From an uncultured Ruminococcus sp. (GTDB lineage: Bacteria > Bacillota > Clostridia > Oscillospirales > Ruminococcaceae), in assembly GCA_934463425.1 (NCBI GenBank), contig CAKSJP010000016.1, forward strand, positions 1-49,719: 49,719 nt of DNA. Reading direction: 5' to 3'. Below the pieces are notes generated by a model. It had not been told where the DNA came from, ran no database searches, and saw only the letters and a list, made by a program, of their open reading frames with translations. Shown here in pieces: positions 8,218 to 16,262 of this stretch. A program made the translations under genes and the position numbers. Within the stretch, counting starts at the first letter, position 1. The number at the start of each line of letters is the position of its first letter.

Positions 8218-8901
8218 ATGAAAGCAAGAAAGGTAATCGCAATGCTCTCTGCGGCAGTGATGAGCCTGTGTGCTCTGCCCATGGCATCTGTCAGTGCCGC
8301 AAGCGACGCTGTTCCAGGGGATGTGGACGGCGACGGAGTTCTGACCGGACACGATCTGGCAATGATCTCCCGGTATCTGGTCAAGGGAGATATTCCGCTG
8401 ACGGACGCACAGCTGGCACTCGCCGATGTCAACAAGGATGATGTCGTAGACAAGACCGATATGGACTGGATCTATGACAATATGACCTATGGTCTGGTTG
8501 GTTCCATCGGGAATTATTCCACCCTGGACAATTTGGCATATGTCAACCTGTGCCGTTCTGTAGAAGCACTGGTGATCGCCGCCCGCGAGGGTGCCGGCAT
8601 GACAATACACATCACCGATGATATCCCCACTGAAGAGGACATCATCAGCGCCACACCGACATCTTGGAGTTCGAGCGGAAAGGTCATATCCTACACCACC
8701 ACTGGCTGGATGAAAAGCAACACGCTGACACAGGTGCAGTACAATCTGCTGGATGTTGACGCTGACGGCGTTATCACCTCCAGAGACGGCATGGGGATTC
8801 TGTTTCTCCTTTCCAACATCGGCTGCATGTCGCTGAGTGACTACAACGATCAGCAGGTATTGGAGCGTGCATTCCACGGAAATTATTATTACGGTGGCTA
8901 A
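8218..8901 (+). CDS. Secreted dockerin-containing protein without catalytic domain
   Basis: The 227-residue protein has a signal peptide (MKARKVIAMLSAAVMSLCAL, cleavage near ASVSAA). Directly after it comes a complete dockerin with two calcium-binding repeats, PGDVDGDGVLTGHDLAMISR and LADVNKDDVVDKTDMDWIYD (about residues 32-85). Dockerins bind cohesins on scaffoldins to build the cellulosome. The middle (about 90-170) matches nothing I know. Near the C-terminus LLDVDADGVITSRDGMGILF looks like a single further EF-hand-like repeat. No glycosidase motif is seen. An N-terminal dockerin is less common than a C-terminal one. It is monocistronic, with its own promoter and terminator. The function beyond cohesin binding is unknown. 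Confidence 0.85.
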   Translation: MKARKVIAMLSAAVMSLCALPMASVSAASDAVPGDVDGDGVLTGHDLAMISRYLVKGDIPLTDAQLALADVNKDDVVDKTDMDWIYDNMTYGLVGSIGNYSTLDNLAYVNLCRSVEALVIAAREGAGMTIHITDDIPTEEDIISATPTSWSSSGKVISYTTTGWMKSNTLTQVQYNLLDVDADGVITSRDGMGILFLLSNIGCMSLSDYNDQQVLERAFHGNYYYGG

Positions 8902-8927
8902 TGCCATTTCCCATTTCCAATAACAAC

Positions 8928-8964
8928 AACCGCCGTCGGTACACCATACCGGCGGCGGTTTCTT
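8928..8964 (+). terminator. Terminator of the dockerin-only gene
   Basis: AACCGCCGTCGGTA pairs with TACCGGCGGCGGTT (one G-T position) followed by TCTTTGTCTT. Confidence 0.75.
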
Positions 8965-8989
8965 TGTCTTTGCAGGCTTTTGGGGCGCG

Positions 8990-10228
8990 TTATGCCGGGC
9001 TGCCCTGCTCCAGCTTTGCGTTTGCCAGCATCAGCTTGATGCGGTTTTCCTGGTTGACCCGGGTCGCGCCGGGGTCATAGTCGATGGCCACAATGTTGGC
9101 GTTGGGATAGGCGTTCTTGATGGTGCGCGCCATGCCCTTTGCCACAATGTGATTGGGCAGACAGCCGAACGGCTGCGTACAGATGATGTTCTCCGTGCCG
9201 GTCTCTGCCAGCACTGCCATTTCGGCGGTGATCATCCAGCCCTCACCCATGGAAACGCCCTGGCTGATGTACTTATCCGCGGCGCGGCGCAGATCTTCAA
9301 AGTCATGGGGCGGCGTAAACTCGCCGTGCTTTTTGATAGCGTTTATCATCTGCACCTGCTTGCTGTGGAGGAACTTATACCCCAGTCCGAACGCCAGGGT
9401 CTTAAAGTTCCGGTAGTCATACAGATGGCTGTTGGTCTCGGTGTTTGCCGCACAGTACAGCACAAACTCCAGCAGCGTGGGCACGACCGGTTCGCAGCCC
9501 TCGGAGATGAGAAAGTCCTCCAGATGGTTGTTCGCCAGGGGTGAATATTTGACATAGATCTCGCCGATGATGCCCACCTTGATCTTGGGCTTTTTGCTCC
9601 GCGGAATGGCGGCAAAGTCCTTCAGGATCTGGGCGTAGATCTTCTCCGCGGAGAGATACCTGCTGCTCTCGAACAGCTTCGGGAGCTTTTCCTGCCAGGC
9701 ATCCAGCACCTGCTGGGATTCGCCCTCGTTCAGCTCATAGGGCCGGCACTGGTTGAACAGGGTCATGAGCATATCGGCGTAGAGCACTGCGTACACCATC
9801 TTGATGCACAGCGCCGGGCTCAGCTCCAGGCTGCTGTTCTTTTCCAGTCCGGCAAAGTTCAGCGAGATCACCGGCACATTGGGGAACTGTTCCGCCACGC
9901 ACTTTCGCAGCAGGTGGATATAGTTGGACGCGCGGCAGCCGCCGCCGGTCTGGGTGATGAGCAGCGCCGTATGATCTACGTCATACTTGCCGCTTTTCAG
10001 CGCTTCCATAAACTGTCCCACCACCAGCAGCGCCGGATAACAGGTATCATTATGTACGTTTTTCAGTCCCTCTTCCACCACCGTGCGGGAGGTGGATTCC
10101 AGCAGCACCACATGATAGCCGAACTGCTCCAGAATGCGGATCAGCAGGTGAAAGTGGATGGGAAGCATATTCGGCGCCAGAATGGTGTATGTCTTTTTCA
10201 TTTCCGGTGTGAATTTTGCGTATGCCAT
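8990..10228 (-). CDS. 2-hydroxyacyl-CoA dehydratase-like protein (activase-associated subunit)
   Basis: The 412-residue protein resembles the C-terminal part of the large acyl-CoA dehydratase activase proteins of Clostridia, which carry HgdB-type (2-hydroxyglutaryl-CoA dehydratase D) segments. Visible features are NVHNDTCYPALLVVGQFMEA with its conserved cysteine, LITQTGGGCRASNYIHLLRK, VGIIGEIYVKYSPLANNHLE and ICTQPFGCLPNHIVAKGMAR. Such Cys residues ligate the iron-sulfur cluster in dehydratases. The ATG has AAGGAGGTAACCAACCCT upstream, so it is a separate gene. The partner with the ATPase domains is 389 nt upstream, beyond a cluster of palindromic repeats. No specific substrate can be assigned. 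Confidence 0.85.
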   Translation of the reverse strand: MAYAKFTPEMKKTYTILAPNMLPIHFHLLIRILEQFGYHVVLLESTSRTVVEEGLKNVHNDTCYPALLVVGQFMEALKSGKYDVDHTALLITQTGGGCRASNYIHLLRKCVAEQFPNVPVISLNFAGLEKNSSLELSPALCIKMVYAVLYADMLMTLFNQCRPYELNEGESQQVLDAWQEKLPKLFESSRYLSAEKIYAQILKDFAAIPRSKKPKIKVGIIGEIYVKYSPLANNHLEDFLISEGCEPVVPTLLEFVLYCAANTETNSHLYDYRNFKTLAFGLGYKFLHSKQVQMINAIKKHGEFTPPHDFEDLRRAADKYISQGVSMGEGWMITAEMAVLAETGTENIICTQPFGCLPNHIVAKGMARTIKNAYPNANIVAIDYDPGATRVNQENRIKLMLANAKLEQGSPA

Positions 10229-10304
10229 AGGGTTGGTTACCTCCTTGGAATGCTCTGGGCGGCGGGTGTGATGCAGTTTTGCGCTGCCGTATCATATTGA
10301 GCAG

Positions 10305-10565
10305 CTCTGCGGGCGAACCATGTTCGCCCCTACGGTATAAGGTGGTTCGGTCTCCTTGAAAAGGGTGACTTTCCACGGGGCAGAAGAGTCAATTTGCCCA
10401 TTTTGAAAAGGCGCACTGTAGGGGCGAACATCGTTCGCCCGAGACGCCTCAGTCAGACTCCTCCGGCACTTCGTGCCACCTCCTCTATAAGAGGAGGCTT
10501 TATGAAAGTATCTTCTCTTGCAGAAAAGGTAGCCAATAGAGCTCCCTTTTCAAGGGAGCCTAATC
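10305..10565. repeat. Dispersed palindromic repeat cluster 1
   Basis: It contains gggcgaaccatgttcgccc (10311-10329) followed by ctac, an inverted second copy at 10418-10443, the CTCCGGCACTTCGTGCC unit plus CCTCCTCTATAAGAGGAGG (10459-10498), and CTCCCTTTTCAAGGGAG (10543-10559). The same units recur at 13.7, 23.7 and 35.1 kb. This fills nearly all of the 388-nt gap between the two activase genes. No coding content is seen. Confidence 0.85.
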
Positions 10566-10616
10566 TATAGAATTGTGAAAATTACAATATACTACGATTT
10601 TCACTGACAAAAGATC

Positions 10617-13583
10617 TCACACCGTCTCCGATGCTGTCTGGTTCTGTGTCTGCTCCATCGCGGCGATGAGACTGCGCAGGCGGATCTTGACAGCACCCAG
10701 ATTGCTGATCTCGTCGATCTTCAGCTGGGTGTACAGCTTGCCGCCGGTCTCCAGGATGCGCCGCACCTCGTCGGTGGTGATGGCGTCGATGCCGCAGCCG
10801 AAGGACACCAGCTGTACCAGCTGCATATCCGGCTGTGTGGTGACATAGTTTGCGGCGCGGTACATCCGGGAGTGATATGTCCACTGGTTCAGCGCCTGAA
10901 GCTCCGGCGTCTGCGCCAGATGCGCCACGCTGTCCTCGGTGATGACCGCCAGTCCCAGGCTGCCGATGAGCTTATGGATGCCGTGGTTGATCTCCGGGTC
11001 GATATGATAGGGTCTGCCGGCAAGGACGATGATCTGCTTTCCGGCTTCCCGTGCCTGGCGGACGATGGCCTCGCCCTCTGTCACGATATCCTTCCGGTAC
11101 TGTTCCAGGGCTGCAAAGCCGTGTTCCAGTGCCGCTTCTACCTGCTTCTTGGTGGCATAGCGGCTGAATATGGTGGCCAGCGTCTTTACCACATGGCTGC
11201 GGCGGTTCAGGTCGAGGAACGGGTACAGAAAGTTGTTATGGTTCAGCTTCTCGCAGTTCGCCATGAGCAGCTCCGGATAATACGCCACCACCGGACAGTT
11301 AAAGTGATTGTCCGAGTCGCCCTCATCGATGTTATAGCTCATGCAGGGGTAGAAGATGAAGTCCACGCCCTGCTCCAGCAGGCTCTCGATATGGCCGTGG
11401 GTCAGCTTTGCCGGATAGCACACCGTATCCGATGGGATGGTGCTCTGTCCCTTATAATATGTATTCCGGGTGCTCTCTTCGGAGAACTTCACCGCGAAGC
11501 CCAGTTCCGTAAAAAATGTGTGCCACAGGGGCATCTGGTCGTAGTAGTGGAGCGCCAGCGGCAGTCCCACCGTGGCTTTCGGTTCTTCCGGCTGGTTCTG
11601 CTGTTCCAGCCCCAGGATGTGCCGGTATTTCCACTCGAACAGATTGGGCATCTGCTCCGACTCCTTTTTGCCTGCGCCCTTTTCACAGCGGTTTCCGGAA
11701 ATGAACCGGCCGCCGTTATTGAAGCGGATGATGCTCAGCGCGCAGTGTGCCGTACAGCCCTTGCAGGTGGCTGCCTTTGCGGTATAGGAGAAGTCCTGCA
11801 GCTCCCGGGCATTCAGCAGGGTGCTGGTGCCGCTGCTCTTCTCCTGGGCATACAGCGCCGCACCGAATGCGCCCATGAGTCCGGAGATCGCCGGGCGGAT
11901 GACATCGTGACCGATCTCACGCTCAAAGCAGCGCAGTACGGCGTCATTGAGGAATGTACCCCCCTGCACCACGATGTGCTGTCCCAGTTCCTCCGGGTTG
12001 TGGGCACGGATGACCTTATAAATGGCATTCTTGACGATAGAACCGGACAGTCCGGCGGAGATATCCTCTACCGTTGCCCCGTCCTTCTGCGCCTGCTTGA
12101 CGCTGCTGTTCATGAACACGGTGCAGCGGGAGCCCAGGTCTACCGGGTGCTCGGCGAAGAGTCCCAGCTTGGAGAACTCGGCGATGTCATAGCCCAGTGC
12201 CACGGCGAATGCCTGGATAAACGAGCCGCAGCCGGAGGAACAAGCCTCATTCAGCATAATGCTGTCGATGCTGTGGTTCTTGATCTGGAAGCACTTGATA
12301 TCCTGACCGCCGATGTCGATGATAAAGTCTACCTCCGGGCAGAAGAACGAAGCCGCCTTGAAGTGCGCCACAGTCTCCACGATGCCGAAGTCCACGCCCA
12401 GGCCGGCACGAATGAGATCCTCGCCGTAGCCGGTGACGGCACTGCCGCAGATGGTGCAGTCCGGGCTCAGCCCCTCATACAGGGCGGACAGTTCCCGCTG
12501 GATGCAGTCCAGCGGCTGTCCCTTATTGGAAGCGTAGAACTCGTACAGCAGCTCGTGGTTTTCCGACAGCAGCACGATCTTCGTGGTGGTAGAGCCGGCA
12601 TCGATGCCCAGGTATGCCTTTCCGGCATAGGTGCGGTAGTCGCCCCGCGCCACATCGTGTGCGGCGTGGCGCTCCTGAAAGCGCTGGTACTCCTCCGGAT
12701 AGCTGAACAAGGGCTTGTCCGCCACCAGTGCCGTCTGGGTCCTGGCATCCCGGAGCAGCGCCTCCAGTTCGCCCAGGGTGTAGGTATCCGTCAGGGACGA
12801 AGCAGAAACGGCGCTGCCGTATGCCACAAAGGTTCTGCCGTCCTCCGGGAACAGGGCGTGCTCGTCATCCAGCTCCAGGGTCTTGGTGAAGGCATTGCGC
12901 AGTCCCTGCAAAAAGGACAGCGGGCCGCCCAGAAACAGGACATTTCCGGAAATGCGTCTGCCCTGTGCCAGACCGGAGACCGTCTGGTCTACCACTGCCT
13001 GGAAAATGCTTGCGGCGATGTCCTCCCGGCGTGCGCCCTGGTTCAGCAGGGGCTGGATATCCGACTTGGCGAATACGCCGCACCGGGAGGCGATGGGATA
13101 GACCTTTTCCGCTTTCAGCGCCATCTGATCCAGCTGATCCACGCTCACGTCCAGCAGGGTCGCCATCTGGTCGATGAATGCCCCCGTACCGCCGGCGCAG
13201 CTGCCGTTCATGCGCTGTTCTACGCCGCCGGTGAGAAAGATGATCTTCGCATCCTCGCCGCCCAGCTCGATGACCACATCTGCCTGAGGATAGCGCTGCT
13301 TGACTGCCAGAAATGCGGCGTGCACTTCCTGGACAAAGGGCAGCTTCGCCGCCTGCGCCAGACCCAGTCCGGCAGAACCGGTGATGCTGACCCGGAGCTT
13401 TTCGTCCGGGTATTCCTGCGCCAGTGCCGCCAGCTTGGTGCACACCGTCTCTCTCACCTTGGAGAAATGCCGCTCATAGCTGGAGGACAGCACCTCTCCC
13501 TCTTTTGTCAGCAGGACTGTCTTGACGGTAGTCGAACCTACATCAATGCCCAGTGCATACGGTGTCTTCTGTGTTTCAAGCAT
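10617..13583 (-). CDS. Acyl-CoA dehydratase activase, double BadF/BadG ATPase domains plus DUF2229
   Basis: The 988-residue protein belongs to the HgdC/BadF group, ATP-driven activators of radical 2-hydroxyacyl-CoA dehydratases. Two actin-like ATPase domains are present. The first starts YALGIDVGSTTVKTVLL with VIELGGEDAKIIFL and GSCAGGTGAFIDQMA (residues 10-270). The second starts YLGIDAGSTTTKIVLLSEN with IDIGGQDIKCFQIKN and NEACSSGCGSFIQAF (about 325-590). The cluster-binding Cys motifs of activases are in these GxCxxGxG-type loops. A Cys-rich KAATCKGCTAHC segment and a DUF2229-like region (about 670-960) follow. The ATG at 13583 has AAAGGAG; an upstream in-frame ATG overlaps the promoter. 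In relatives I recall, this and the 8990-10228 product are often one chain. Confidence 0.88.
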   Translation of the reverse strand: MLETQKTPYALGIDVGSTTVKTVLLTKEGEVLSSSYERHFSKVRETVCTKLAALAQEYPDEKLRVSITGSAGLGLAQAAKLPFVQEVHAAFLAVKQRYPQADVVIELGGEDAKIIFLTGGVEQRMNGSCAGGTGAFIDQMATLLDVSVDQLDQMALKAEKVYPIASRCGVFAKSDIQPLLNQGARREDIAASIFQAVVDQTVSGLAQGRRISGNVLFLGGPLSFLQGLRNAFTKTLELDDEHALFPEDGRTFVAYGSAVSASSLTDTYTLGELEALLRDARTQTALVADKPLFSYPEEYQRFQERHAAHDVARGDYRTYAGKAYLGIDAGSTTTKIVLLSENHELLYEFYASNKGQPLDCIQRELSALYEGLSPDCTICGSAVTGYGEDLIRAGLGVDFGIVETVAHFKAASFFCPEVDFIIDIGGQDIKCFQIKNHSIDSIMLNEACSSGCGSFIQAFAVALGYDIAEFSKLGLFAEHPVDLGSRCTVFMNSSVKQAQKDGATVEDISAGLSGSIVKNAIYKVIRAHNPEELGQHIVVQGGTFLNDAVLRCFEREIGHDVIRPAISGLMGAFGAALYAQEKSSGTSTLLNARELQDFSYTAKAATCKGCTAHCALSIIRFNNGGRFISGNRCEKGAGKKESEQMPNLFEWKYRHILGLEQQNQPEEPKATVGLPLALHYYDQMPLWHTFFTELGFAVKFSEESTRNTYYKGQSTIPSDTVCYPAKLTHGHIESLLEQGVDFIFYPCMSYNIDEGDSDNHFNCPVVAYYPELLMANCEKLNHNNFLYPFLDLNRRSHVVKTLATIFSRYATKKQVEAALEHGFAALEQYRKDIVTEGEAIVRQAREAGKQIIVLAGRPYHIDPEINHGIHKLIGSLGLAVITEDSVAHLAQTPELQALNQWTYHSRMYRAANYVTTQPDMQLVQLVSFGCGIDAITTDEVRRILETGGKLYTQLKIDEISNLGAVKIRLRSLIAAMEQTQNQTASETV

Positions 13584-13641
13584 AGATCGCTGCTCCTTTC
13601 CTGTGAAAATCCCATCCGGCAGATGGATGCTTTCAACTTCT

Positions 13642-13670
13642 ATCATAACTTATTTTGTCGGGGTTTGCAA
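13642..13670 (-). promoter_or_regulatory. Promoter of the activase gene
   Basis: On the minus strand TTGCAA (complement of 13665-13670), a 17-bp spacer and TATGAT (complement of 13642-13647). Confidence 0.75.
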
Positions 13671-13699
13671 TGGAAAATCCTGTGCAGATCTGACCGAGA

Positions 13700-13850
13700 T
13701 ATCCCGGGCGAACCGACTCCTCTGCCCTGTCGGGCATCTCCTCTATGAGAGGAGACAATATGAAGCCTCCTCTTCTAGAGGAGGTGGCACGCAGTGCCGG
13801 AGGAGTTGTTTTTCTGGCAAGCCGCAGGCTTGACCGAGGAGTCTTTGCCG
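13700..13850. repeat. Dispersed palindromic repeat cluster 2
   Basis: It contains GGGCGAAC, CTGCCCTGTCGGGCATCTC, CTCCTCTATGAGAGGAG, CCTCCTCTTCTAGAGGAGG, GGCACGCAGTGCCGGAGGAG, and a GCAAGCCGCAGGCTTG stem. It fills the space between alr (3' end) and the activase promoter. It resembles the clusters at 10.4, 23.7 and 35.1 kb in a different unit order. Confidence 0.8.
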
Positions 13851-13857
13851 TCGTTCC

Positions 13858-15006
13858 TTACGCCCCGATCACGTCCCGCGGCACACGCTTGGAAATGCCG
13901 CAGATGATCTCATAGCCGATGGTGCCGTACAGCGCCGCCAGCTCGTCGGCAGTGATGGTCTCGCCGCCGTCTGTGCCGAACATGGTGACCACATCGCCGG
14001 GCTTTACTGCTTCCGGCACCTCGGTCACATCCAGCATCAGCTGATCCATGCAGACCCGGCCCACAATGGGGCAGCGTCTGCCGTGGAGCAGTGCCTCCGC
14101 CTGATTGGACAGCAGCCGGGCATAGCCGTCCGCATAGCCGATGGTGACGGTGGCAATGGTGCGCGTCCCCGGGGTGGTATAGGTTCTGCCATAGCTGATG
14201 CACGCGCCGGCTTCTACGGTCTTGACATGAGAGACCACGCTCCGGAGGGACATCACCGGATGCAGTTCCATAGGAACATGCACCGGATAGTTCGGCTCAA
14301 GGCCGTACATAATAATGCCCACGCGCGCCAGTGTCGCTCTGGGATTGGGGCGCGTCACGGTGGCGGCGCTGTTCATGAAGTGGAGGTGCTTCAGAGTATG
14401 CCCCAGCTTCGCCAGTTCGTCATACACCGAAACAATAAAGTTCTCCTGTGCCTGGGTATATGCCATATCGTCCGCCTCGGGAGAATCCGCCACGGCAAAG
14501 TGGGTGTAGATGCCCTCAATGGACAGTTTTTCCAGGTCAAACAAGGGCAGCAGCGCCCTGGCGCAGTCTTCCGGCGTGTCACTGCGGAAGCCGATGCGTC
14601 CCATGCCGGTGTCCAGCTTGATATGACAGCGCACCGGCTGATGGGCAAACATTTGCAGCTGACGGGCATAATCCAGGGAGAGCACGCCCTGAATGATATT
14701 GTTCCGTGCCAGCTCCGGGGCAAACTCCGGCGGCGTATAGCCCAGAATAAAGATCTCCCCGTAGGGGCAATACTGCCGCACGGAAAGGGCTTCTTCCAGA
14801 TTGGAAACGGCAAACCACCGCACGCCCAGTTCCCAGAGCTTGCGGCAGATCGCCTCGTCGCCGTGTCCATAGGCGTTGGCTTTTACCACTGCCATATACT
14901 GTGTCTGTTCCGGCAGAAGCTTCTGCACGGTCTGCACATTGTGCGCCAGGGCGTTCAGATCAATCTCTGCCCACGCACGATACCGTTTTTGCTGTTCTTG
15001 TTCCAT
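13858..15006 (-). CDS. alr: Alanine racemase
   Basis: A PLP enzyme that interconverts L- and D-alanine for peptidoglycan. The 382 residues are a normal length. The PLP lysine is K42 in AVVKANAYGHG. The second catalytic base is Y272 in CISYGRTYTTPG. The TIM-barrel strand CHIKLDTGMGRIGF and the C-terminal VGRVCMDQLMLDVT are typical. The start MEQEQQKRYRAWAEIDLNAL has AAGGAA 11 nt upstream. It reads from its own promoter at 15194-15222 through a leader of about 180 nt with a GCCGCCGG-type hairpin. Its 5' UTR overlaps that of the divergent tatD. Repeat cluster 2 begins right after the stop. Confidence 0.96.
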   Translation of the reverse strand: MEQEQQKRYRAWAEIDLNALAHNVQTVQKLLPEQTQYMAVVKANAYGHGDEAICRKLWELGVRWFAVSNLEEALSVRQYCPYGEIFILGYTPPEFAPELARNNIIQGVLSLDYARQLQMFAHQPVRCHIKLDTGMGRIGFRSDTPEDCARALLPLFDLEKLSIEGIYTHFAVADSPEADDMAYTQAQENFIVSVYDELAKLGHTLKHLHFMNSAATVTRPNPRATLARVGIIMYGLEPNYPVHVPMELHPVMSLRSVVSHVKTVEAGACISYGRTYTTPGTRTIATVTIGYADGYARLLSNQAEALLHGRRCPIVGRVCMDQLMLDVTEVPEAVKPGDVVTMFGTDGGETITADELAALYGTIGYEIICGISKRVPRDVIGA

Positions 15007-15099
15007 GATCGATCACGTTCCTTTTTGGATACGGGTTTCGCCGCCGGAGCGGCGGTGTATACGCACAAGCCCCATGCTGTGCTGCCGCCAGCATACCGC

Positions 15100-15128
15100 T
15101 TGCATTTTTCTATCATATATGGTATGAT
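15100..15128 (+). promoter_or_regulatory. tatD promoter
   Basis: TTGCAT (15100-15105), 17-bp spacer, TATGAT (15123-15128), on the plus strand. It lies inside the transcribed leader of the divergent alr. Confidence 0.6.
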
Positions 15129-15193
15129 TAGGTTGCATTTTCTATGCCTGTGTGCCTGCCGGAAAATCGGCTGCATTCGTCGGCATACCCTTT

Positions 15194-15222
15194 AGTATAG
15201 CACGATTCCCGCAAAATTGCAA
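15194..15222 (-). promoter_or_regulatory. alr promoter
   Basis: On the minus strand TTGCAA (complement of 15217-15222), a 17-bp spacer and TATACT (complement of 15194-15199). Confidence 0.75.
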
Positions 15223-15324
15223 GTACAAGTTATGAATAGATTTCGCTGTCCCGGAGCAAAGTGCTTTGTGCAGATTGCCGCCGAACCGCTTTACCGGAAC
15301 GCAGTACAGAAAGAGGCTTATCCT

Positions 15325-16089
15325 ATGTTTACGCAGATCTTTGACACCCACAGCCATTATACCGACAGTGCCTTCGACGAGGATCGGGATCAGGTACTGG
15401 AAGCGCTCCCGAAAGAGGGCATTGTCCACGCCGTTCTCGCCGGAACGACTCTGGAGGACAGCGCCGCCGGCATTGCCCTGACGGAGCGCTATGACTATCT
15501 CTATGCCGCCGTAGGCATCCATCCGGAGACCGCCGGGCAGCAGCCGGCGGACTATCTGGCACAGCTGGAACAGCTGGCGAAAGCCCCCCGTGTAGTTGCC
15601 GTCGGCGAGATCGGACTGGACTATCACTACGAGGGCTATGACCGGGAGGTGCAGATCGCCCTGCTCCGGGAGCAGCTGGATCTGGCAAAACAACTGGATC
15701 TCCCGGTCATCATCCACGCCCGGGACTGCACCGAGGACTACATGAAAATTTTACAGGACATGCGGCCGCAGGGGGTGGTGCACTGTTTTTCGGGCAGTGC
15801 CGAAACTGCCCGGGAGGTGCTGAAGCTGGGGATGTACATCGGGTTCACTGGCGTGCTGACCTTTAAGAATGCCAAAAAGGCGCTGAAGGCACTGGCAGAA
15901 GTGCCGGAGGACAAGCTGGTATTGGAGACGGACTGTCCGTATATGGCACCGGTGCCGTTTCGCGGCAAGCGGTGCGACAGCCGCATGATCCCGTATACTG
16001 CCCAGGCGGCAGCGCTGGTGCGCGGAACGGACACACAGACCATTCTAGAGCAGACCTGCCGGAATGGAGAGAGACTGTTTCGTATATGA
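15325..16089 (+). CDS. tatD: TatD family metal-dependent hydrolase (DNase)
   Basis: A 254-residue TIM-barrel hydrolase of the TatD/YcfH family, with reported 3'-5' exonuclease activity in quality control and repair. Metal ligands are visible: HxH at residues 9-11 (FDTHSHYT), E in AVGEIGLDYHYEG, H in LPVIIHARDC, H in GVVHCFSGSAE and D in LVLETDCPYMAPVP. The ATG at 15325 has AGAAAGAGG upstream and matches the family N-terminus. A longer frame from 15217 starts after the promoter but has no SD, and would add 36 residues without family similarity. It is divergent to alr. Confidence 0.95.
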   Translation: MFTQIFDTHSHYTDSAFDEDRDQVLEALPKEGIVHAVLAGTTLEDSAAGIALTERYDYLYAAVGIHPETAGQQPADYLAQLEQLAKAPRVVAVGEIGLDYHYEGYDREVQIALLREQLDLAKQLDLPVIIHARDCTEDYMKILQDMRPQGVVHCFSGSAETAREVLKLGMYIGFTGVLTFKNAKKALKALAEVPEDKLVLETDCPYMAPVPFRGKRCDSRMIPYTAQAAALVRGTDTQTILEQTCRNGERLFRI

Positions 16090-16183
16090 GAACCTGTCGG
16101 GCACTTCCTTTACAAGAGCCGCAGGCTGTCTGAAGCATTTCGGGCGGACAGCGCCGAAATTTATTGTGCAAGAAAACATTTTC

Positions 16184-16212
16184 TTGACAATACCGTAAAA
16201 ATCATGTATAAT
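16184..16212 (+). promoter_or_regulatory. birA promoter
   Basis: TTGACA (16184-16189), 17-bp spacer, TATAAT (16207-16212). This is full consensus and lies 50 nt before birA. No obvious biotin operator palindrome is seen over it. Confidence 0.85.
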
Positions 16213-16262
16213 AAAGATGTCGAAAAATCCGCAAAAGCGCAGAAAAAGGAGCATAATATACG

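Noticed and set aside
10305..10565. Repeat cluster considered as a CRISPR array
   Set aside because: The units are palindromes of different types and unequal spacing, without regular spacers and without cas genes nearby.
10872..13748. Very long open frame on the plus strand opposite the activase gene
   Set aside because: It is the mirror of a GC-rich, codon-biased gene with clear ATPase motifs. Its product is a Leu/Gln/His-rich sequence with no recognisable motif, and there is no SD at its start.
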